The position numbers and the translations under genes were made by a program. A model generated the notes under the pieces. It made no database searches. It was not told where the DNA came from and saw only the letters and a list, made by a program, of their open reading frames with translations. Below are positions 6,186-15,609 of a stretch of DNA of 64,000 bases, piece after piece. The stretch covers positions 1 through 64,000 of the forward strand of contig CAVYTO010000004.1 in assembly GCA_963771505.1 (NCBI GenBank). The letters are read 5' to 3'. The first letter of the stretch is position 1. Each line of letters opens with the position of its first letter. This DNA comes from JAJPHW01 sp963771505. GTDB taxonomy: Bacteria; Acidobacteriota; Terriglobia; Terriglobales; Acidobacteriaceae.

Positions 6186-7996
6186 GATCTGGAAACCTTT
6201 CGGCCTTTTTGTGAGCGTTCGGCGGCAGGGCCATGAGGTTTCGAAAGATTCAATGCAGTATTGATTAGTGCGACGTGCGAAAAGGCTTGGGGAAAATTCC
6301 CCATTTGCCTCTTTGCCTTCGGATCGTACTCTTCGGCCAGAAGGCCCACGTCATTGCACATAGCAACTAATCTCTCGAATAGGTCTTCCGCTTCTTTGGT
6401 TCGGCCTTGAAGAATGTAAATATCTGCAAGCCAAAAACTGCACGCCAGGAAGACGCCCTCCCCGGTAGGCAAGCCGTCTGCCGTGGTCCTCGTGTCGTAG
6501 CGCTGTACCAATCCGTCACACATGAGGTCGCGTTCGATCTTCGCGATCGTGCCGGCTATGCGAGGGTCGTCAATCGGCAAAAAGCCAACGAGCGGCAACA
6601 TCAGGAGGCTCGCATCGACGTCCTTAGCGCCGTACGATTGCACAAAGCTTCCGACTTTGGGATCGAACCCTTCGCGGCAGACTTCCTCGTGGATGACATC
6701 TCGTATTTCTTTCCAATGTTCCGCCGGCCCGTCCAGTCCAAATTGCTCGATGCTCTTAATGCCGCGGTCGAAAGCTACCCAGGCCATGACCTTTGAGTGA
6801 GTGAAGTGTCGCTTCGGGCCACGCACTTCCCATATGCCTTGGTCGGGTTCACGCCAGATTTTCTCTAGATGTTCGAGCACGATGTTCTGCACGCCAGCGG
6901 CCGCTTCGTTTTGGGGCAAGCCTGCCTGTCGCGAGTGGAGTGCGGCGTCGGCTACTTCTCCGTAAACGTCAAGCTGCAATTGGGTGGATGCTGCGTTGCC
7001 GATGCGCACAGGCCTGGCGCCGTTAAATCCGGCGAGTTCGGGGATTGTCCACTCATTCAATCTTTTTTCGCCGGCCACGCCGTACATGATTTGTGCTTGA
7101 TCGGGGCTCCCGGCAACCGCTCGTAGCAACCAACCCTGCCAGGCGCTTGCTTCCTCGTCGTATCCGGCGTGCATCAGCGCTTGTAGAGAGAACGTCGCGT
7201 CGCGGAGCCAGCAAAAGCGGTAATCCCAGTTGCGTTCGCCGCCCGCTTGTTCGGGCAGCGACGTAGTGGGCGCAGCCACGATTCCACCTGTGGGAAGGTA
7301 GGTCAGAGCTTTTAACGTGATCAACGAGCGGGTCACGGCCTCGGTCCAAGGCCCAGTCGCGGGAGATCGCGCCGTCCACTTCAGCCAAAAATTTTGAGTG
7401 GCAGCGAGGGCTTTGGCGGCATCGACAGCCTCCGGGAGATTGGCGTAGGACGCGCAATAAGATAGTACGAATGGGATGACTTGCCCTTCGGCCACCGTGA
7501 AGTCGCTTACAGTCTTGAGGTTCTCTCCTCGCAATTCGACTGGCGTGCGCAAAACAACCATGTCAGGTCCGGCGATTGCGCGGATAGTTCCGTCGTCTAA
7601 ACGAGTGACCCAGGGGACGGACTGTCCGTAGTCAAACCGGAGAATGAGGTCCATGTGCATTCGGACGAAGCCGCGCGTGCCACGGACGATTCGGACGATG
7701 TGAGAATGGTGGCCCCTCAGGGGCATGAAATCCGTCACGACGACGGTGCCTTCGGCCGTATGAAACTCAGTTTCCAGAATGAGGGTTCGGTCACGATACC
7801 GGCGGGAAATTTTCTCTACTGCATCGGCCGGGGCAATCTTCCAGCAGCCGTTGTCGGAATTCCCCAATAGGGCTGCGAAACATGCTCCTGAGTCGAATCG
7901 CGGCCAACAAAGCCAATCGATTGAACCATCATTTTTGCAGAGGGCGGCAGTCTGGAGGTCGCCGATTAGGGCGTAGTTCTCAATACGATTCGCCAT
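6182..7996 (-). CDS. Glycoside hydrolase family 15 (glucoamylase/trehalase type)
   Basis: A 604-residue enzyme beginning MANRIENYALIGDLQTAALC, the usual start of bacterial GH15 proteins of the 600-residue class that hydrolyse alpha-glucosidic bonds in trehalose, maltodextrin or glycogen. An N-terminal beta-sandwich (to about residue 200) precedes the (alpha/alpha)6 barrel. The barrel shows NWDYRFCWLRDATF at about residue 265 and, near the C terminus, GLLAEEYDPK and GNFPQAFSH, regions that hold the catalytic glutamates and substrate contacts. No signal peptide is visible, so it is cytoplasmic, which favours trehalase or intracellular glucoamylase. The exact substrate cannot be decided from the sequence. 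Confidence 0.92.
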   Translation of the reverse strand: MANRIENYALIGDLQTAALCKNDGSIDWLCWPRFDSGACFAALLGNSDNGCWKIAPADAVEKISRRYRDRTLILETEFHTAEGTVVVTDFMPLRGHHSHIVRIVRGTRGFVRMHMDLILRFDYGQSVPWVTRLDDGTIRAIAGPDMVVLRTPVELRGENLKTVSDFTVAEGQVIPFVLSYCASYANLPEAVDAAKALAATQNFWLKWTARSPATGPWTEAVTRSLITLKALTYLPTGGIVAAPTTSLPEQAGGERNWDYRFCWLRDATFSLQALMHAGYDEEASAWQGWLLRAVAGSPDQAQIMYGVAGEKRLNEWTIPELAGFNGARPVRIGNAASTQLQLDVYGEVADAALHSRQAGLPQNEAAAGVQNIVLEHLEKIWREPDQGIWEVRGPKRHFTHSKVMAWVAFDRGIKSIEQFGLDGPAEHWKEIRDVIHEEVCREGFDPKVGSFVQSYGAKDVDASLLMLPLVGFLPIDDPRIAGTIAKIERDLMCDGLVQRYDTRTTADGLPTGEGVFLACSFWLADIYILQGRTKEAEDLFERLVAMCNDVGLLAEEYDPKAKRQMGNFPQAFSHVALINTALNLSKPHGPAAERSQKGRKVSRS

Positions 7997-8141
7997 AGGT
8001 GGATCGATTGGATGCGCAGGCGGGATACTCGGGACTGCACTGGGTGTTTTCGTCAGTCAGGGCCCGGAAATCCGGACTTAGCGCGGGCAGTCGCGCCACT
8101 AGCAAATTTCTACGACGGTTCGCCCGCTTGAAGAGCAAAGG

Positions 8142-8363
8142 TTAAGGCTCATCGGTGGCATCGGACTCGTCCAAACCTACGCGAAAGAGCGCCGCCTGAG
8201 CCTCAGCGTGTTCTCTCATTTCAAGCATTTCGTCGACAGTAGAATCTACCCCTTCAGGCTTGTCTTGCTTGCGCTGGTTTTTTCGTTCCGTCTTTTCTCT
8301 TTGCTTTTGTTGCCGCGTCTGTTCTTTCTGTCGCTTCGTGAATGACGATCGCCCTCTAGGCAT
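8142..8363 (-). CDS. Small highly charged protein (73 aa)
   Basis: MPRGRSSFTKRQKEQTRQQK opens a 73-residue protein, Lys/Arg/Gln-rich up to about residue 38 and acidic after it. The pattern of a basic, helical, possibly nucleic-acid-binding N-terminus with an acidic tail recurs in small conserved proteins of unknown function. The ATG is preceded by AGGGAGATATTT, a good ribosome-binding site. It lies 79 bases upstream of another tiny basic gene on the same strand. The function is not recognised. Confidence 0.65.
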   Translation of the reverse strand: MPRGRSSFTKRQKEQTRQQKQREKTERKNQRKQDKPEGVDSTVDEMLEMREHAEAQAALFRVGLDESDATDEP

Positions 8364-8442
8364 AAATATCTCCCTAAAAATGGTTGAAATGGTTCGGACC
8401 CGTCTACGAGGGATGCCGATATGAATCGGCGTGCTGCCGTAG

Positions 8443-8598
8443 CTAAGACCGCTCAGCCGGAGGCTTCGCGTGTACGGCTTTGGGAGCCTTGGACGGCTCC
8501 TCGATACCTTCGATCATCTTGCGGTTACGAAGGCGCTGTGCGATTTTCTTTTTTCTTTCACGATTGAATCTTGCCTTATCCCCGTTGATTGCTGACAT
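8443..8598 (-). CDS. Small basic protein (51 aa)
   Basis: The chosen ATG at 8598 has TTAGGAGTCAT directly upstream; the frame also opens earlier at 8640 but without such a site. The product begins MSAINGDKARFNRERKKKIA and is strongly basic through residue 28, then Pro/Ala/Lys-rich. Its look is that of a small RNA- or ribosome-associated protein, but I recognise no family. It is co-oriented with the charged 73-residue gene downstream. Confidence 0.6.
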   Translation of the reverse strand: MSAINGDKARFNRERKKKIAQRLRNRKMIEGIEEPSKAPKAVHAKPPAERS

Positions 8599-8796
8599 AT
8601 GACTCCTAATCCCTTTATTTTGAGCAGTAACGACCCGCAAACTCTATGGCGGCCAAAGATAATTTGGGTCGCATGCATCGCGGAATCCCTCGCGGACGTC
8701 CTTCTCGGTATCACGGTGCGCAACCCCAGATGACTGCCGGCCCGACTGCGCAACCTTATGAGTGTACGCCTTTTGAATACTCCATGTCGAAATTGA

Positions 8797-9297
8797 CTAA
8801 GCCACACGCAGCGCAGCTTTGCGAAAACCTTTGACCGCATAAACTCCGAGCGCAATAAAAACCAGCAACACGACTGTTTGGGCGATGAAGAACGGCGACT
8901 CCTTCTGAGTTGGGGCCAGCGCGTTCAGTGCAGGGACCTTCAAGAAAGACTGCACGACGGCAACGAAAACATTGAAATACAGCGCAATCACGGCCGTCGT
9001 CGCGTAGACCACCTTCCACGCCCCCGCCAGATGTTGGACATAGCGCGCGACAATGGCTACCGCAAGCACGACCAGTGAAATGGTCCCGATGATATGTGAC
9101 GGCAACAAATGCTCGAATGGAAACATGAATCCAGTGACGTCCGTCAGAACTGTTGTCGCAAGGAACAGCGCGGTCCAGCGGTCAAGAGGTTCGCCCGAAA
9201 TAAGACCGAACACAACAATCAGGCCCGAGACAATGCCAACGAGACTGATGGCCACATGCAGCATGGTGAAAGTTTGCAGGGACATTCCCAGCATCAT
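8797..9297 (-). CDS. Four/five-helix membrane protein of unknown function
   Basis: A 166-residue integral membrane protein. The ATG at 9297 is chosen because TTTGGAGGTATTGAC precedes it; the frame is open to 9354. Hydrophobic segments lie at about residues 12-34, 44-62, 70-90, 98-120 and 138-158, with the motif GFMFPFEHLLPSH between helices two and three. The family resembles small DUF2306/DoxX-like membrane proteins, but the match is not firm. It lies just downstream of the RND efflux operon on the same strand, with a 76-base gap, so it could be co-transcribed. Confidence 0.75.
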   Translation of the reverse strand: MMLGMSLQTFTMLHVAISLVGIVSGLIVVFGLISGEPLDRWTALFLATTVLTDVTGFMFPFEHLLPSHIIGTISLVVLAVAIVARYVQHLAGAWKVVYATTAVIALYFNVFVAVVQSFLKVPALNALAPTQKESPFFIAQTVVLLVFIALGVYAVKGFRKAALRVA

Positions 9298-9373
9298 GTC
9301 AATACCTCCAAATCGGAACCGCCTGAGTGTACTCCGAGCGGCGATAAGCACCAAGCGGGATCGCGTGGAAAAC

Positions 9374-12300
9374 TTAATCGGCGGAATGTGGGCTGGGATT
9401 TGCTAAGGAAACGGCAGGCTGCCGCCTTCTGCTAGAGCGAAGGCGGAGACGATCCATGTAGAGGTAAACCACGGGAGTAGTGAATAGCGTGAGCGCCTGG
9501 CTAAGAATTAATCCGCCAACAATGGTGATTCCTAGCGGCTGCCGAAGTTCAGAGCCTACGCCCCTTCCCAGCGCCAGGGGAAGTCCGCCGAGCAGAGCCG
9601 CCATGGTAGTCATGATGATGGGACGGAAACGCAGCAAGCAAGCCTCGTGGATAGCTTCGACCGGCGACTTACCCTCGCGGCGCTCAGCATCGAGAGCAAA
9701 GTCAATCATCATAATTGCGTTCTTCTTGACGATGCCGATTAATAGGATGATTCCAATCAGGCCAATGACGTTTAGTTCATTGTGTGTTATCAAGAGCGCG
9801 AGAATCGCGCCGACGCCCGCGGAAGGAATCGTCGAAAGTATCGTGATTGGATGGATGTAGCTTTCGTAGAGAATTCCCAAAACAATGTAAACGGCGAGCA
9901 ACGCGGTCAGGATCAAGATTGGTTCGCTGGAGAGCGAATCCTGAAATGCGGCTGCGGTCCCCTGGAAGCTGGCGTGGATCGTGCCCGGAAACCCGATGGC
10001 GCGCTCGGCATTCTGTATGACTGTCGTCGCTTCTCCCAACGAAATATTGGGGGCCAGGTTGAACGAAATCGTTACCGCTGGATACTGCCCCTGATGATTA
10101 ACCGCGAGTGAAGTGCTCGAAGGGCCAAAGTGTGCAATCGAAGACAGCGGCACCATGGCTCCAGTCGATGACTTCACGTAGACGCTCTCGAGCGCGTCCG
10201 GAGTTTGTTGATATTGTGGCGCGACTTCCATCACTACGTGATACTGATTCAGAGGCTCGTAAATCGTAGATACCTGGCGTTGCCCGAAAGCGTCGTAGAG
10301 CGCGTTGTCGATGTCCTGAGGCGCAATCCCCAAGCGCGAAGCAGTATCACGGTCGATGATGACGCTCGACTGCAAGCCTTTGTCTTGTTGGTCCGTGTTA
10401 ACGTCGCGCAGCTGGGGCACTCCCCGGAGTTTGGCTAGCAGTCTCGGCGCCCAAGTATTCAGTTCGGTGAGATCTTCTCCTTGTAAGGTGAACTGATATT
10501 GCGCTTGGCTCTGACGTCCGCCAATGGTGAGGTCTTGGGCGGATTGCAGGAAAAGAGTTGCTCCTGGGACGACCGCCAGTTGTTTGCGCAAAATACCAAT
10601 GAGTTGATCGGCGGTGTGAGTTCGCTGGTTTAGCGGTTTGAGCATGATGAACATGCGGCCTTGATTAAGGGACGTGCTGCCGCCAGCAAAGCCAACCATG
10701 GTCTGTACTTCGGGGTTTTTGATTACGATATCTACGTAAGCGCGCATCTTCTGACTCATCGCCGGGAAAGATATGTCCTGCGCGGCCTGGACGGTGCCCA
10801 TGATTCGACCGGTATCCTGCTGCGGGAAAAATCCTTTCGGAACAATGATATAGAGGTAAACCGTCAAGCCAGCCGTGAGGATCGTAATTATCAAGGTCAG
10901 GGGTTGATGGCGCAGAACCCATTCCAACATCGTTTTGTAGACCGACAGTACGCGATCAAAAACGTTCTGGCTGAATCGGTAGGCGCGGCCGTGTTTCTCT
11001 TCATTCAGTGGCCTCAGAATTTGCGCGCACAGTGCTGGCGTTGTTGTCAGCGAGACCACCAGCGAAACTCCGATTGCGATGCTGAGCGTGACGGCGAATT
11101 CACGGAACAGGCGCCCCACGAGGCCGCCCATCATCAAGATTGGAATGAAGACCGCCACCAGCGACGTGCTCATCGAAAGCACTGTGAATCCAATTTCTTT
11201 CGCGCCCCGGAAACTCGCTTGCACAGGCGGCATGCCCTGCTCGATGTAACGCGTGATGTTCTCGAGAACAACGATCGCGTCGTCAACCACGAACCCGGTG
11301 GAAATGGCCAGCGCCATCAACGAAAGATTGTCCAGGCTGTAGTGCAGCAGGTACATGATTGCGAACGTGCCAATCAGCGAGAGTGGCACGGCGATACTGG
11401 GGATCATCGTGGCGCGTACCGTGCGCAGAAAAACGAAGACCACCAGAATTACAAGAACGACCGAAAGCAGGAGGGTGGCTTCGATGTCGTGAACGGACGC
11501 GCGGACTGTGGTGGTGCGATCCATGACCACGCCAAGTTTTATGGCAGGTGAGATTGAAGCCTGAAGTTGAGGCAGCAACGCGAGCACGCTGTCGACGGTA
11601 GCTATGATGTTCGCGCCGGGTTGGCGGAAGACGATGATGAGGACGGCGCGCTTGCCGTTGGCAAGGCCGATAATGTGTGCGTCCTCGACGGAGTCTTGAA
11701 CGTCGGCCACATCTCCCAAGCGAACAATCCCTCCGCTCTTGTCCCCGGCAACGATTAGAGACCTGTAGTCATCGGCTTTCGTGATTTGATCGTTGGCGTC
11801 GAGGGTCCAGGCATTCACGGGGCCGGCAAGTTGTCCTTTTGGGCGATTGGCGTTGGCCGCGCCAAGGGTGGTGCGGACTGAATCCAGCCCAATGCCCAGC
11901 TTATTTAGCAGCGACGGATTCACTTCCGCTCGGACCGCCGGGTTTGCGCCGCCGCCTACGTAAACCTGGCCGACGCCGCTGACCTGGGCCAGTTTCTGAG
12001 ACAAGACGGAATTTGCCGTGTCATAGATTTGGGGAAGCGTGATTGTGTCCGACGTCATCGACAAAATCAGAATGGGAGCGTCGGCGGGATTCACTTTCCG
12101 GTAGTTGGGATTTCCCGGCAGATAGGACGGAAGTTGGCTGCGGGCGGCGTTGATGGCGGCTTGAACGTCGCGAGCAGCTGCGTCAATGTTGCGATTCAAA
12201 TCAAATTGCAGCACGATGCCGGTCGATCCCAGTTGACTGGTCGAGGTCATCTGGTTGATGCCGGCAATGCGTCCGAACTGCCGTTCAAGGGGTGTCGCGA

Positions 12301-12487
12301 CCGCCGAAGCCATCGTTTCCGGACTGGCGCCGGGGAGCCCGGCCGTGACCTGAATAACGGGAAAGTCAACCTGAGGCAAGGGGGAAACTGGAAGATAAGT
12401 GAACGCGAGTGCTCCCGCCAGCAGCAGCGCCAAAGTCAGCAGCGACGTGCCGATCGGGCGTTTGATGAATGGGGTGGAAATGCTCAT
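9374..12487 (-). CDS. mdtC: RND multidrug efflux permease, MdtC-like
   Basis: A 1037-residue inner-membrane proton antiporter of the HAE1 family. The start MSISTPFIKRPIGTSLLTLA, two large periplasmic loops and twelve helices are typical. The proton-relay Asp pair in TM4 is present in STGFVVDDAIVVLEN. It is the third gene of the operon, eight bases behind a second permease of exactly the same length, the arrangement of MdtABC, where a B2C heterotrimer exports drugs, bile salts or metal chelates. The two proteins are clearly paralogous but diverged. No TolC-like channel gene is adjacent. The symbol is by position in the operon. Confidence 0.92.
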   Translation of the reverse strand: MSISTPFIKRPIGTSLLTLALLLAGALAFTYLPVSPLPQVDFPVIQVTAGLPGASPETMASAVATPLERQFGRIAGINQMTSTSQLGSTGIVLQFDLNRNIDAAARDVQAAINAARSQLPSYLPGNPNYRKVNPADAPILILSMTSDTITLPQIYDTANSVLSQKLAQVSGVGQVYVGGGANPAVRAEVNPSLLNKLGIGLDSVRTTLGAANANRPKGQLAGPVNAWTLDANDQITKADDYRSLIVAGDKSGGIVRLGDVADVQDSVEDAHIIGLANGKRAVLIIVFRQPGANIIATVDSVLALLPQLQASISPAIKLGVVMDRTTTVRASVHDIEATLLLSVVLVILVVFVFLRTVRATMIPSIAVPLSLIGTFAIMYLLHYSLDNLSLMALAISTGFVVDDAIVVLENITRYIEQGMPPVQASFRGAKEIGFTVLSMSTSLVAVFIPILMMGGLVGRLFREFAVTLSIAIGVSLVVSLTTTPALCAQILRPLNEEKHGRAYRFSQNVFDRVLSVYKTMLEWVLRHQPLTLIITILTAGLTVYLYIIVPKGFFPQQDTGRIMGTVQAAQDISFPAMSQKMRAYVDIVIKNPEVQTMVGFAGGSTSLNQGRMFIMLKPLNQRTHTADQLIGILRKQLAVVPGATLFLQSAQDLTIGGRQSQAQYQFTLQGEDLTELNTWAPRLLAKLRGVPQLRDVNTDQQDKGLQSSVIIDRDTASRLGIAPQDIDNALYDAFGQRQVSTIYEPLNQYHVVMEVAPQYQQTPDALESVYVKSSTGAMVPLSSIAHFGPSSTSLAVNHQGQYPAVTISFNLAPNISLGEATTVIQNAERAIGFPGTIHASFQGTAAAFQDSLSSEPILILTALLAVYIVLGILYESYIHPITILSTIPSAGVGAILALLITHNELNVIGLIGIILLIGIVKKNAIMMIDFALDAERREGKSPVEAIHEACLLRFRPIIMTTMAALLGGLPLALGRGVGSELRQPLGITIVGGLILSQALTLFTTPVVYLYMDRLRLRSSRRRQPAVSLANPSPHSAD

Positions 12488-12495
12488 GGTTCCAC

Positions 12496-15400
12496 TTACG
12501 AGCTCTCCAAGGCAACTTCATCGGAGACATTTTTCATCCCGAAGCCCTCAAATCGGTTGGCTAGCCTGTCAAACCACAAATACACAACTGGCGTGGTAAA
12601 CAAAGTCAGGAGTTGGCTCACCAGCAGCCCGCCAACAATGGTGATACCCAACGGATGCCGTAGCTCCGAACCGGTCCCGGTGCCGAGCGCAAGCGGCAGG
12701 CCGCCTAGCAAGGCTGCCATCGTCGTCATCATGATTGGGCGGAACCGCAGCAAACATGCCTGATAGATCGCTTCTTCCGGCGGCTTATGCTCCACTCGCT
12801 CGGCTTCCAGCGCGAAGTCAATCATCATGATGGCGTTTTTCTTCACGATTCCTATCAAGAGAATAATTCCTATCAAACCCACAACGCCGAGGTCGTTGCC
12901 GGTAAGAATCAGAGCGAGGATTGCACCCACGCCCGCGGAAGGCAGCGTAGAAAGGATCGTGATTGGATGGATGTAGCTCTCGTAGAGAACACCAAGAACG
13001 ATGTATACGGTGACGATCGCCGCGAGAATCAGCCAAGGCTCGCTGCTTAAAGAATTGCGGAAAGCGGCGGCAGTTCCTTGAAACGCCGTTTGGACGCTTG
13101 CGGGAAGTTGAATTTCCTGTTCCGCCTGATCGATGGCCTTGGTCGCGTCGCCCAGCGATTTACCGGGGGGAAGGTTGAATGAGAGCGTCACAACAGGGAA
13201 TTGCCCCTGATGGTTGATTGCAAGCGCGGAGTTCTTTGTTTCCAGGTGGCTGAAGGCGGAAAGCGGCACTTCCGTTCCGTTCGTCGACTTCACGTAAACG
13301 TCCTTGAGCGAATCGGGGCTGAGCTGAAAGTCCGGAGCGACCTGTAGCACCACGTGATACTGGTTGAGTTGCGTGAAAATCGTCGAAACCTGGCGTTGCC
13401 CGAAGGCGTCGTAAAGTGTGTTGTCGATCTGTTGCGGGACGATGCCCAAGCGGGAAGCGGTATCGCGGTCAATTACAAGGCTTACTTGAAGTCCATTATT
13501 CTGTTGATCTGTAGCGACGTCCCGCAATTCGGCAACCGTTTTCAACTTGTCCACTAACTTCGCGGAGTATACGGACAATTCCTTCGCGTCGGCATCTTCC
13601 ATGGAATATTGATACTCGGTTCGGCTGACTCGATCTTCGACGGTGAGGTCCTGTACCGGCTGCATGTAAAGAGTGATGCCTTCGACTTTGGCTAACTCAG
13701 GTTGCAGACGGCGAATGATGTCCGAAGCGGTCGCGGACCGCTGATTCCGTGGCTTCAGATTGATTTGGATGCGGCCGCTGTTCGGAGTCACGTTCGTCCC
13801 ATCGACACCGATGAACGAAGAAAGACTGGCTACATCAGAATCCTTGAGAATGACTTTGGCGAGCGCCTGCTGGCGCTCAGACATTGCCTCGAACGAGCCG
13901 TTCTCTGGAGTTTCGGATATGCCAAGGATCACACCCGTGTCCTGAACCGGAAAAAATCCTTTAGGTACCACTACGTATAAAAAGATCGTGAGCACAAACG
14001 TTGCGGCGGTCACTAAAAGGGTGATCGTTTGATAACGGAGCACAATTTTCAGCAGACGGCCATAGCCGGCGATTACGCGCTCGTAAAAGGCTTCAGACTT
14101 TCGGTAGAACCAGGTTTCTTTCGACTTGTCTCTACGCTTAAGCAGCTTGGCCGACATCATGGGCGTCAACGTCAGCGATACGACCGCGGAGACCAGGATC
14201 GTGACCGCCAGCGTCACGGCAAATTCGCGGAACAAGCGTCCGACGATGTCGCCCATGAAGAGCAGCGGAATCAAGACGGCGATCAGCGAAACGGTCAGCG
14301 AAATGATTGTGAAACCAATCTGCCCGGACCCCTTAAGCGCGGCGTCCAGCGGCGAATCGCCTTCTTCGAGATAACGGTCGATATTTTCGATCATGACAAT
14401 GGCGTCGTCCACAACAAAGCCGGTGGAGATCGTGAGAGCCATCAGCGTGAGGTTGTTAAGGCTGTAGCCAAGCGAGTACATCACCGCGAATGTGCCAACG
14501 ATCGAAAGTGGAACGGCAATGCTGGGAATGACCGTCGCGCTGAAGTTTCTAAGGAATAAAAATATGACTAATACGACCAGCACGATCGTGAGCATCAGTT
14601 CAAATTGCACATCTTTCACTGATGCCCGGATGGTTTCAGTCCGATCCGTGAGGACTTGAACTTTCACCGCGGCCGGCATGGAAGCCTGAAGTTGCGGCAG
14701 GATCTTTTTAATGCGGTCGACGACGCCGATGATGTTTGCGCCGGGCTGGCGTTGAATGTTGACGATCACGGCAGGCGTGCTGTTCATCCACGCAGCTTGA
14801 TAGCTGTTTTCTATGCCGTCCGTGATTGTCGCCACGTCGCTTAGCCGGACGGGGCTACCGTTTCGATAAGCAATGACGATCGAGCGGTATTGATCGCCGG
14901 ATACGAGTTGGTCGTTGGCCCCGATCGTGTAGGACTGTCGCGCGCCGTTGAGAGTTCCCTTCGCCTGGTCCACATTCGCTGCTGCGAGTGCGGTGCGAAC
15001 GTCTTCCAGTCCCAAACCGTCGGCCGCTAAGGCGGTCGGATTCACCTGCACCCGCACGGCCGGTTTTTGTCCACCGCTGATGGAGACCAGACCGACACCG
15101 GGCAACTGGGAAATCTTTTGCGCAAGTGCAGTGTCCGCGAGATCTTCCACTTTCGAAAGCGGAAGCGTGTCAGAGGTCAGCGCCATGGTCAGGATCGGCG
15201 AGTCGGCGGGATTTACTTTGCTGTAAATGGGCGGGTTTGGCAGGTCAGACGGCAAATACGTCTGCGCGGCATTGATTGCTGCCTGAACCTGCTGTTCTTC
15301 AATGTCAATGCTCTGGTCGAGCGCGAATTGCAGGGTGATGACCGACGACCCATAAGAACTGGTGGATGTCATCTGGCTCAGGCCGGGCACCTGGCCGAAT

Positions 15401-15609
15401 TGGCGTTCCAGCGGCGCGGTCACCGAGGAGGCCATCACGTTGGGGTCCCCGCCCGGATAGAAGGTCATTACTTGGATGGTCGGGTAATCCACTTCAGGCA
15501 AAGCGGAAACAGGGAGCTGCCGATAGGCAACAATTCCCACTAACAGGATCGCAACCATGAGCAGGGCAGTCGCGACCGGACGAAGAATGAAAATCTTCGA
15601 TGGACTCAT
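12496..15609 (-). CDS. mdtB: RND multidrug efflux permease, MdtB-like
   Basis: A 1037-residue RND permease starting MSPSKIFILRPVATALLMVA, with the TM4 proton-relay motif STGFVVDDAIVMIEN and the late motif NAIMMIDFALEAER shared with its neighbour. It probably forms the inner-membrane pump with the MdtC-like protein. The start ATG overlaps the stop of the membrane-fusion gene by four bases, so synthesis is likely coupled. No local regulator (TetR or two-component pair) is seen at either end of the operon. Its drug range cannot be inferred from sequence alone. Confidence 0.92.
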   Translation of the reverse strand: MSPSKIFILRPVATALLMVAILLVGIVAYRQLPVSALPEVDYPTIQVMTFYPGGDPNVMASSVTAPLERQFGQVPGLSQMTSTSSYGSSVITLQFALDQSIDIEEQQVQAAINAAQTYLPSDLPNPPIYSKVNPADSPILTMALTSDTLPLSKVEDLADTALAQKISQLPGVGLVSISGGQKPAVRVQVNPTALAADGLGLEDVRTALAAANVDQAKGTLNGARQSYTIGANDQLVSGDQYRSIVIAYRNGSPVRLSDVATITDGIENSYQAAWMNSTPAVIVNIQRQPGANIIGVVDRIKKILPQLQASMPAAVKVQVLTDRTETIRASVKDVQFELMLTIVLVVLVIFLFLRNFSATVIPSIAVPLSIVGTFAVMYSLGYSLNNLTLMALTISTGFVVDDAIVMIENIDRYLEEGDSPLDAALKGSGQIGFTIISLTVSLIAVLIPLLFMGDIVGRLFREFAVTLAVTILVSAVVSLTLTPMMSAKLLKRRDKSKETWFYRKSEAFYERVIAGYGRLLKIVLRYQTITLLVTAATFVLTIFLYVVVPKGFFPVQDTGVILGISETPENGSFEAMSERQQALAKVILKDSDVASLSSFIGVDGTNVTPNSGRIQINLKPRNQRSATASDIIRRLQPELAKVEGITLYMQPVQDLTVEDRVSRTEYQYSMEDADAKELSVYSAKLVDKLKTVAELRDVATDQQNNGLQVSLVIDRDTASRLGIVPQQIDNTLYDAFGQRQVSTIFTQLNQYHVVLQVAPDFQLSPDSLKDVYVKSTNGTEVPLSAFSHLETKNSALAINHQGQFPVVTLSFNLPPGKSLGDATKAIDQAEQEIQLPASVQTAFQGTAAAFRNSLSSEPWLILAAIVTVYIVLGVLYESYIHPITILSTLPSAGVGAILALILTGNDLGVVGLIGIILLIGIVKKNAIMMIDFALEAERVEHKPPEEAIYQACLLRFRPIMMTTMAALLGGLPLALGTGTGSELRHPLGITIVGGLLVSQLLTLFTTPVVYLWFDRLANRFEGFGMKNVSDEVALESS

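Noticed and set aside
8646..8834. 62-codon plus-strand frame in the gap near 8.7 kb
   Set aside because: Runs into the opposite-strand membrane protein and shows no ribosome-binding site or family.
10661..11551. 296-codon frame on the plus strand inside the MdtC-like gene
   Set aside because: Opposite-strand shadow of a clear RND permease; composition (His/Arg/Gln-rich) is not protein-like.
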